Assembly: GCA_019421015.1 (NCBI GenBank)
Contig: JAHZGC010000007.1
Coordinates: 1-18,784 of the forward strand
Length of the DNA stretch: 18,784 nucleotides
Direction of reading: 5' to 3'
Source: Coriobacteriaceae bacterium
GTDB lineage: Bacteria; Actinomycetota; Coriobacteriia; Coriobacteriales; UMGS124
The first letter of the stretch is position 1. Each line of letters opens with the position of its first letter. Positions 13,649 through 18,784 of the stretch are shown in pieces. The position numbers and the translations under genes are program-made. The notes beneath the pieces are model-generated. The model was not told the origin of the DNA. It made no database searches and was given only the letters and a program-made list of their open reading frames with translations.

Positions 13649-14701
13649 ATGCACCAGTTCCGCAACGACTATTCCGAGGGCGCCCATCCGCTCATCTTGG
13701 ACGCTCTGGTGCGCACCAACGCCGAGCAGGCCGTGGGCTACACCGAAGACGCCCACTGCGCCCGGGCGGCCTCCCTGGTGCTGGAGGCCTGCGAACTGGA
13801 CCCCGCCGAAGCCGACGTGCGGTTTGTGGTGGGCGGCACCGCAGCCAACGTGATCTGCCTGAACGGACTGCTCGAGCGCCCCTACGACGCCGTGGTCTGT
13901 ACGCCCGACGGCCATATCAACACCCACGAGACCGGTGCCCTGGAGGCCTGCGGCCACAAGGTGCTCGCCACCGGCGACCGCGACGGTTTTGTGAGCGTGG
14001 AGGAGGTGGACGCCATCGTGCGCGGCAACGCCGCCTTTGGGCACCACATGACGCGTCCGCGGGCGATTTACGTGAGCGACAGCACCGAGCTGGGCGGTAT
14101 TTACAGCCGCGCACGGCTCGAGGAGCTCTCGGACTACGCCCACAGCCACGACATGAAGCTCTTCCTCGACGGGGCTCGCCTGGGAAGCGCGCTGACCTCT
14201 GCGGCCAACGACCTGACGCTGCCCCAGATTGCCCAGCTGTGCGATGCTCTGTACCTGGGCGGCACCAAGAACGGGCTGCTCTTTGGAGAGGCCATCGTGG
14301 CCCGCGACCCGCAGCTGCGCGCCGACCTGCCCTGGCTCATGAAGCGCCACGCCAACCTGCTGGCCAAGGGGCGCCTGCTGGGCGTGCAGTTCGAGACCGC
14401 GCTTGAGGACGGGCTGTACTGGGAGTGTGCCCGCAACGCCAACCGCTGCGCCGCCCGGCTGCGCGAAGGGCTTTTGGCCGACGGCTGGAGCGAGTGGATG
14501 CCGAGCCCGTCGAACCAGCTGTTCTTTGAGATGCCGCCTGCAACGGCGACCCGCTTTGTGGAGGAGTGCGGCTGCGAGGTGTTTATAGACCGGGGAGAAA
14601 CCCAGGTCATCCGCTTCGTGACCTCGTGGGCCACCACCGATACCGATGTGGCCGAGGCGCTCGCACTCTCGGGGACGCTGGCGGCGGGGCTGCGGGGCTA
14701 G
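13649..14701 (+). CDS. Low-specificity L-threonine aldolase family (PLP lyase)
   Basis: A 350-aa fold-type I PLP enzyme of the threonine aldolase/beta-eliminating lyase family, which splits threonine or allo-threonine into glycine and acetaldehyde. Visible landmarks are the N-terminal FRNDYSEGAHP, the loop GGTAANVICL, DSTELGGIYS, FLDGARLGSAL, and the PLP lysine K207 in LGGTKNGLLFGEA. Length is normal. ATG 13649 is chosen for GAGAGGGG just upstream and because family members start with this motif; the open frame extends to 13313 but through the repeat element. It is the only clear plus-strand gene here, transcribed from behind the palindromic element, and converges on the DMT gene. Confidence 0.9.
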   Translation: MHQFRNDYSEGAHPLILDALVRTNAEQAVGYTEDAHCARAASLVLEACELDPAEADVRFVVGGTAANVICLNGLLERPYDAVVCTPDGHINTHETGALEACGHKVLATGDRDGFVSVEEVDAIVRGNAAFGHHMTRPRAIYVSDSTELGGIYSRARLEELSDYAHSHDMKLFLDGARLGSALTSAANDLTLPQIAQLCDALYLGGTKNGLLFGEAIVARDPQLRADLPWLMKRHANLLAKGRLLGVQFETALEDGLYWECARNANRCAARLREGLLADGWSEWMPSPSNQLFFEMPPATATRFVEECGCEVFIDRGETQVIRFVTSWATTDTDVAEALALSGTLAAGLRG

Positions 14702-14780
14702 GCGGGCGGTCGGGGCCTGCAGACCGGGGGGTTGCACCGGGCCGACAGGCGCACGGCGGGAAACTGCGGTATCCGCCCGC
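14702..14780 (+). other. GC-rich inverted repeat after the aldolase
   Basis: GCGGGCGG (14702-14709) directly after the stop codon is complementary to CCGCCCGC (14773-14780), with a nested GTCGG/CCGAC pair inside. It could cap the 3' end of the aldolase mRNA. No U-tract follows, so it is not called a terminator. Confidence 0.3.
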
Positions 14781-14895
14781 CGGCCCGGCCCCAGCCCCGA
14801 AAACCGAGATGCTTCTCTCCATCAGGCGCGCAAGACTCCGTCGGCCACCGGGGTCCAGCCCTCCCGGCCTTAGCGCCAAAAACCGAGATGCTTCC
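14776..14895 (-). repeat. Two 41-bp direct repeats
   Basis: Copies at 14776-14816 and 14855-14895, 79 bp apart, share a perfect 15-bp core AACCGAGATGCTTC with its preceding A and weaker similarity beyond it. On the minus strand the cores read GAAGCATCTCGGTTTT, ending in T-runs. Confidence 0.65.
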
Positions 14896-14903
14896 GCAGG
14901 ATC
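14876..14903 (-). terminator. Possible terminator downstream of the DMT transporter operon
   Basis: Read on the minus strand: CCGA, then TGC-GGAA-GCA, then TCGG and TTTTT, an interrupted two-part stem with a tetraloop and U-run. It directly follows the 184-bp inverted-repeat element and overlaps one 41-bp repeat copy. The stem is modest, so the call is tentative. Confidence 0.4.
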
Positions 14904-15087
14904 GGGGTTCTGGATAGGGAGAAGCTGAGGGAGAGACCCCCGATGTCCCTGGATTATTCCGCATGGGGAGAAACCCTACGGCCGACACCCATCCTGAACT
15001 GGTGTTTTCTCCGGGCTGTCCACGGTAGCGAAGAGAGTTCTCGCCGTCTGAGCACATCTGGGCAGCCCGGCACCTATCCAGAACCCC
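14904..15087 (-). repeat. 184-bp element with 15-bp terminal inverted repeats, multi-stem
   Basis: Bounded by a perfect inverted repeat GGGGTTCTGGATAGG/CCTATCCAGAACCCC. Inside are further pairings: CCGGGCTG/CAGCCCGG (15011-15018 and 15063-15070), enclosing CGG/CCG and GCGA/TCGC; ACACC/GGTGT (14985-14989 and 15001-15005); and CCCC-G-ATG/CATGGGG (14938-14945 and 14962-14968). Together these would make a closed multi-branch fold. The strand is uncertain; minus would place it in the DMT 3' untranslated region. No protein is encoded. Confidence 0.65.
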
Positions 15088-15174
15088 CATTCCGCGGCGC
15101 TATCTGCCGATTCGGGCTCCACCGCAAACGCGGATGCCCGACCGACAAGCCCCGGCACCGCAAGAACCTCGCAA

Positions 15175-15206
15175 GAGCCGGCCCTTCTCCCCTATTCGGC
15201 CGGCTC
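15175..15206 (-). other. 9-bp inverted repeat spanning the DMT stop codon
   Basis: GAGCCGGCC and GGCCGGCTC, with a 14-nt loop that contains the TAG of the transporter gene. No U-tract follows on either strand. It may be a U-less terminator or an mRNA 3'-end stabiliser. Confidence 0.35.
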
Positions 15207-16139
15207 CAAGGACTCCCGGCCCTCCCCGCCTCGCCGTCGGGCGAGCGGCCAGTCGAGCTCGCTCACCAGAATCGCCACAAAGATGAGGGTGAAGCCACAG
15301 AGCACCTGGGCCGTGAGGACCTCGCCGGCAAACAGCACGCTGAAGAGCACGCCCGAGGGGGACTCCATCGAAAGCAGCAGGGCCACCGAGCTGGGATCGG
15401 CGTACTTGGTGCCGATATTTTGCAGCAGGTAGGCCACGCAGGTGCAGGCCAGGGCCAGATAGGCCATGGACCCCACAACGCCCGGGGTCCATACGGCCGA
15501 TGCCAGGTCCTCGCCCGCCACGAAGGTCGCGACCCACGACAGCGCGGCGACGCCGACCATCTGCCAGGCGGTGAGGGCGAGCACGTCGCGACCGTTGGAG
15601 AAGCACCCGGTGGCCACGATGTGCACGCCAAAGAAGACGGCGCCCACAAGCGTGAGGGCGTCTCCAAAGCGTATGGAGAGGTCACCCGAAAGCGACACGA
15701 GGCCGATGCCTCCGACGCAGAGCACGGCTGCGACCACGTTCTTTGCCTGAGGGCGCACCCGCGTCACCGCCCACGCCATAAACGGCACCATCACGCAGTA
15801 GGTACCGGTGAGAAAGGCGTTGTTGCCCGGGGTGGTGTCGGTGAGACCCACGGTCTGGGCGCCGTAACCACCAAAGACGAGTGCCCCCAGGATGAGCCCG
15901 CGCACCACGACGTCGGGTTTCAGACAGGCCGACACCCGGCGCCACAGCGCCGCCATCAAGACGAGCGCCGCGGCCGAGAAGCGCACGGCAAGCAGGTAGA
16001 ACGGCGGCAGGGCGTCAAGGGTGTCCTTCATGATGAAGAAGCTGCTGCCCCAGATGAGCGCCGCCGCGAGGCAGCAGAGCCGGGCGGCCCAAACGGGGAC
16101 GGCGAGCTTTGGGGCGGCTCCGACGGAAGCTGAGGTCAT
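15192..16139 (-). CDS. EamA/DMT-superfamily transporter
   Basis: A 315-aa integral membrane protein of the drug/metabolite transporter superfamily. About ten hydrophobic helices form two EamA repeats: the first begins near LAAALIWGSSFFIMKDTL, the second near GDALTLVGAVFFGVHIVA. The conserved N-terminal WGSSF and the later PGNNAFLTGTYCVMVPF segment fit the RhaT/YdcZ-like DMT group. The substrate cannot be read from sequence; amino acids or small metabolites are common in the family. The C-terminus is short and charged. ATG has GGAGG 7 nt upstream and lies 43 bp after the M20 peptidase stop, suggesting one operon and perhaps peptide or amino-acid handling. Confidence 0.9.
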   Translation of the reverse strand: MTSASVGAAPKLAVPVWAARLCCLAAALIWGSSFFIMKDTLDALPPFYLLAVRFSAAALVLMAALWRRVSACLKPDVVVRGLILGALVFGGYGAQTVGLTDTTPGNNAFLTGTYCVMVPFMAWAVTRVRPQAKNVVAAVLCVGGIGLVSLSGDLSIRFGDALTLVGAVFFGVHIVATGCFSNGRDVLALTAWQMVGVAALSWVATFVAGEDLASAVWTPGVVGSMAYLALACTCVAYLLQNIGTKYADPSSVALLLSMESPSGVLFSVLFAGEVLTAQVLCGFTLIFVAILVSELDWPLARRRGGEGRESLEPAE

Positions 16140-16182
16140 CGGGAACCTCCGGGGTCGTAAGGCGTTTTGGCGTAACCGGAGA

Positions 16183-17490
16183 CTACAGGACCGCGGTCAG
16201 GGCGTCGGTTGCGGTCTCGGGGTCAAGGCCGACGGTCAGCAGCGCCTCGACGAGGGCCTGGATCGTGCGCAGGTCGCCGGGCTCCACGTACTCGCGCGTG
16301 GAGTGGGGCAGACGCATGCCGTTGGCAATGACGATGCCGGGGATGCCGCAGGCCACCGAGACGTTGTTGTCGCTGCCGCCGAAGGTGGAGAAGCCCTGGG
16401 CCTCGGGCAGGCCGCAGGCGCGGCAGGCCTCCTCGAAATGATGGACGACAGGGGCGTCCTGGGGCATCTTGTAGGCGTGGCAGGCCTCGGCGAGGGTCAC
16501 CTCCACGGTGCCGCCCCAGGCACGGGCGGACTCCTCGAAAAGCTCCTTGATGAGCGCGGCCTGGCGTTCGGCCTTCTCGTGGTCGTAGCTGCGTACCTCG
16601 CCGCGCACGATGCAGGTGCTCGGGACCACGTTGGTGCCGCGACCGCCGGAGATGAGGCCCACGTTGGCCGTGGTCTCGCCGTCGATGCGGCCTACCTCCA
16701 TGCGGTCGATGGCCTCGGCGGCGATCTTGATGGCGCTGACGCCCTTCTCGGGCTCAAAGCCGGCGTGGGCGGCGCGGCCCGCGATGTCGGCCGTCACGTA
16801 GATGATGGTCGGGGCCTGGTAGGCGTACTGGTGAGGGTCGCCCGCATAGTCGAGGGTGTAGGCCAGGCGCGCCTCGCAGCGCGAGAAGTCGAAGGCGCGG
16901 GCGCCCACGTTGCCGATCTCCTCGGCCACCATGCAGGCGAACTCCACAGGGCGGTGGGGGATGCCCCGGACCTCGAGGTCCTCGACCGCGGCCACGACCG
17001 CGGCCACGCCGCCGAGGCAGTCGGCGCCCAGGACGGTGTTGCCCGCGGAGGCGATGCGGCCGTCGGCGTCGACCACGGCCCGCTTGTCGTGGGCGGGCTG
17101 CACGGTGTCGAGGTGGACCAGGAAGAGGATGGGTTCCCCGATGCCGCCGATGGTGGCAAAAAGGTTGCCGGTGTCGCTGCCGGTGTGGGCCAGGCGGATG
17201 TTGCGCAGGTGCTTGGGGACCATGCCGGCCAAGGTGTGCTGCACCCGGCGCGAGAGGGCCATGCTCGTGACGATGCCGTCGTTGCGGCCGGCGGTGGCGT
17301 CCTCGACGACCATGAACCCGATGCGCTCGAGCTCCACGCGCACGTGGTCGGCCATGGCGCGCTCGTCGAGCGAGGGCGAGTCGATGGCGACGAGCTCGCA
17401 GAAGAGGCGCTCGACCGGGGCGAGCTCGAAGCCCTCGGCAACGTCGTAGGGCAGCGGGGACGGGGAATTGGTGCGGGCCTGGGGGTCCAT
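16183..17490 (-). CDS. M20-family metallopeptidase, peptidase T-like
   Basis: A 435-aa cytoplasmic zinc-dependent hydrolase of the M20 family, closest by eye to the PepT-like group. The metal and catalytic residues are in place: His and Asp of LVHLDTVQP, Asp of LGADCLGG, the Glu pair of MVAEEIGN, Asp of YTLDYAG, and a late His in RLPHSTREYV. The dimerisation lid (IAGRAAHAGFEPEKGVSAI) lies in the middle. PepT has GADDKAG where this protein has GADCLGG, so the Lys is lost and exact specificity may differ. ATG 17490 has GAAAGG upstream; longer frames run to 17658 through a terminator. No signal peptide is seen. Confidence 0.9.
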   Translation of the reverse strand: MDPQARTNSPSPLPYDVAEGFELAPVERLFCELVAIDSPSLDERAMADHVRVELERIGFMVVEDATAGRNDGIVTSMALSRRVQHTLAGMVPKHLRNIRLAHTGSDTGNLFATIGGIGEPILFLVHLDTVQPAHDKRAVVDADGRIASAGNTVLGADCLGGVAAVVAAVEDLEVRGIPHRPVEFACMVAEEIGNVGARAFDFSRCEARLAYTLDYAGDPHQYAYQAPTIIYVTADIAGRAAHAGFEPEKGVSAIKIAAEAIDRMEVGRIDGETTANVGLISGGRGTNVVPSTCIVRGEVRSYDHEKAERQAALIKELFEESARAWGGTVEVTLAEACHAYKMPQDAPVVHHFEEACRACGLPEAQGFSTFGGSDNNVSVACGIPGIVIANGMRLPHSTREYVEPGDLRTIQALVEALLTVGLDPETATDALTAVL

Positions 17491-17632
17491 GGCAGACGGC
17501 CTTTCTTCGGGATGGGGGTGCGCGGAGGGCCTGTGGGGCGCCCCGCGGCGTGCGCCGACGATGGTACTGCATCTACAGCGAGTTTGGCACGCAAAGCGGG
17601 GGACGGCATGGGAGGCGCGCAACCGGGCATGC

Positions 17633-17665
17633 AAAAAGGCCGGTAGGATTTCTCCCACCGGCCTT
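17633..17665 (-). terminator. Terminator of tRNA-Thr(CGT)
   Basis: A perfect 9-bp stem AAGGCCGGT/ACCGGCCTT with a 12-nt loop followed by TTT on the minus strand, 12 nt after the tRNA CCA. It ends the monocistronic tRNA transcript before the peptidase gene. Confidence 0.85.
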
Positions 17666-17677
17666 CTTGAGATGCAA

Positions 17678-17753
17678 TGGAGCCAGTAATCGGATTCGAA
17701 CCGATGACCCCCGCTTTACGAGAGCGGTGCTCTACCAGCTGAGCCATACTGGC
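17678..17753 (-). tRNA. tRNA-Thr (CGT)
   Basis: Reverse-strand cloverleaf with perfect acceptor GCCAGTA/TACTGGC, anticodon stem CCGCT/AGCGG, loop CTCGTAA (anticodon CGT), T-arm and encoded CCA. With GGT and TGT at the left end, this makes three tRNA-Thr isoacceptors in the window. It has its own promoter and terminator. Confidence 0.95.
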
Positions 17754-17792
17754 ACGCCTGGCATAACGTCTGCACGTATGCGGCAGCGATAA

Positions 17793-17822
17793 ATAATAGC
17801 AGATGGCACTTGATCAGCGCAA
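17793..17822 (-). promoter_or_regulatory. Promoter of tRNA-Thr(CGT)
   Basis: On the minus strand -35 TTGCGC (17822-17817), 18-bp spacer, -10 TATTAT (17798-17793); start expected near 17786, about 33 nt before the tRNA. A 6-bp inverted repeat CACTTG/CAAGTG (17807-17812 and 17820-17825) covers the -35 box. Confidence 0.65.
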
Positions 17823-17885
17823 GTGACAATCGCGCCCTCACTCATCCCCCATGAATGGCAGACTGGCCACGGGTCTTCGGGCCAT

Positions 17886-18784
17886 CTATGCCGCAAGGGC
17901 GTCGGTGTCGGCCTCGGCCTGCTGGTCGGCGACCCACACGTCCATGCGCTCGCGGATAAGGTCGAAGGACGCGGGGCCCGTCTCCAGCAGGAAGCGGTGG
18001 AACTCCTTGAGGTCGAAGTCGTCGCCCAGGGCCACCTGGGCCTCGTCACGCAACGAGCAGATCTCCAGGTAGCCCATCCAGTACACAAGGCAGGTCACCG
18101 GGCTGCCGACCGCGTAGGTATCGTAGTAGAAGTCGATCGTCTCGGAGTCCAGCCCGATGCCGAGCCCCTCGAAGTAGGCCCCCACCTCCTCGCGCGACCA
18201 CCCGTAGTAGTTGACCCCCATGTCGATAAGGGACGCGACGCAATAGGCCGTGGTCCGGTCCAGCTCACGCGCGCGCCACACGTCGGGATCGTCGTCCATA
18301 TAGCGATAGGAGAACATCTCGGTGTAGAGGCCCCAGCCCTCCATATAGCCCTCGTATGCGAGCAGGCGGCGTATCAGGGGATAGGTGCCGTTTTCATAGA
18401 AGTAGTTGGTCTGGTAAAGGTGGCCCGGGAACGCCTCGTGGGCGAGCGTCTGGAACCCCTCGTAGTTGTCGGCCAGATAGGCCTCGTTCAAAAAGACGGT
18501 GTTGTGCGAGAGGTCGTCCCACGGGGCCAGGATGTAAGACGCGGGGTTGGTGTAGGCCTCGAGCGACGGCGCTACCGGTCGGACCGAAAACTCCCGATCC
18601 GAGAGGTAAGGAAAGTCCTCGCGTATGCGCTCCTGGAGGTCGGCCAGCACCGCGGGCACCTCGGCCGGGTCCACCACACCCAGTGCGAACGCCCGGTCGA
18701 CGGCGTCCGGGTTGCGCTCGGCCAGCTCGTCGAACTCCGCCATGGCGTCCGTCAGGTATTGCTCGCTCAGCGCGAACATCTCGT
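17886..18784 (-). CDS. DUF885-family protein, C-terminal part (cut by window edge)
   Basis: The last about 298 residues of a DUF885 protein; the frame is open to the right edge, so the Met at 18779 is probably internal. The family hallmarks are present: a zinc-binding-type LAHEAFPGHLYQ and, about 35 residues later, EGYMEGWGLYTE, which supplies the acidic ligand. These resemble gluzincin metallopeptidases, though few members have been characterised. Proteins of this family are usually around 550-600 residues and often exported; the N-terminus, where a signal would lie, is outside the window. It is followed on the same strand by the tRNA-Thr(CGT) promoter; I see no clear terminator after its stop. 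Confidence 0.88.
   Translation of the reverse strand, partial: EMFALSEQYLTDAMAEFDELAERNPDAVDRAFALGVVDPAEVPAVLADLQERIREDFPYLSDREFSVRPVAPSLEAYTNPASYILAPWDDLSHNTVFLNEAYLADNYEGFQTLAHEAFPGHLYQTNYFYENGTYPLIRRLLAYEGYMEGWGLYTEMFSYRYMDDDPDVWRARELDRTTAYCVASLIDMGVNYYGWSREEVGAYFEGLGIGLDSETIDFYYDTYAVGSPVTCLVYWMGYLEICSLRDEAQVALGDDFDLKEFHRFLLETGPASFDLIRERMDVWVADQQAEADTDALAA

Noticed and set aside
13087..13665. 192-codon minus-strand frame across the palindromic element
   Set aside because: It is made largely of translated repeat units and has no recognisable domain or ribosome site.
13619..14737. 372-codon minus-strand frame opposite the threonine aldolase
   Set aside because: Aldolase motifs and PLP lysine are clear on the plus strand; the antisense product is His/Gly/Val-rich filler.
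14943..16133. 396-codon plus-strand frame over the 184-bp element and DMT gene
   Set aside because: Mostly antisense to the transporter, and the first part crosses structured repeats; no domain is seen.
16021..17646. 541-codon plus-strand open frame opposite the peptidase
   Set aside because: Shadow of the M20 gene, with no motif and biased composition.

Overview
The window is a GC-rich (about two-thirds G+C by eye), densely packed piece of bacterial chromosome. Protein sequences, codon use and gene order suggest an actinobacterium, most likely class Coriobacteriia (Olsenella/Collinsella/Atopobiaceae-like). That placement is inference from general familiarity; no database search was possible. 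Nearly every gene is on the minus strand; the one clear plus-strand gene is a threonine aldolase.

Layout from the left edge. Positions 1-565 hold four minus-strand tRNA genes: Thr(TGT), then Tyr(GTA)-Thr(GGT)-Met(CAT) behind a near-consensus promoter (TTGACA-17-TAATAT). From 666 to 7334 runs a compact housekeeping operon, in transcription order disA, ispD, ispF, cysE, cysS, rlmB, a yacP/rae1-type NYN nuclease and a small membrane protein. Most junctions are 0-22 bp with a clear Shine-Dalgarno site; cysE has an 83-bp leader. Upstream is clpC (7591-10188) with its own promoter, a hairpin-rich leader and a strong terminator. Then come hisS (10500-11894), with an unusual Cys/His-rich tail, and a Crp/Fnr-type regulator (12168-12863). 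The order clpC-disA-ispD-ispF-cysE-cysS-rlmB-yacP matches the Bacillus subtilis clpC-to-yacP segment but lacks radA, gltX and mrnC.

The right part is looser: threonine aldolase (13649-14701, plus), then minus-strand genes for an EamA/DMT transporter and an M20 PepT-like peptidase (probably one operon), an isolated tRNA-Thr(CGT) with its own promoter and terminator, and the C-terminal part of a DUF885 protein cut by the right edge.

The most interesting content is non-coding. (1) Two about 100-bp elements with paired ends flank hisS (10371-10470 and 12069-12167). They are about 78% identical, and their outer stems differ by compensatory changes, which points to a conserved RNA or hairpin. Each lies between a minus-strand stop codon and a terminator-like hairpin. 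(2) A 223-bp imperfect palindrome upstream of the aldolase (13296-13518) is built from four copies of GGGACTTTGYGACT-type repeats. (3) A 184-bp element (14904-15087) is bounded by perfect 15-bp inverted repeats and contains several nested stems, so it is either a structured RNA or a MITE-like element. All three are candidates for undescribed families; none could be checked against databases here.
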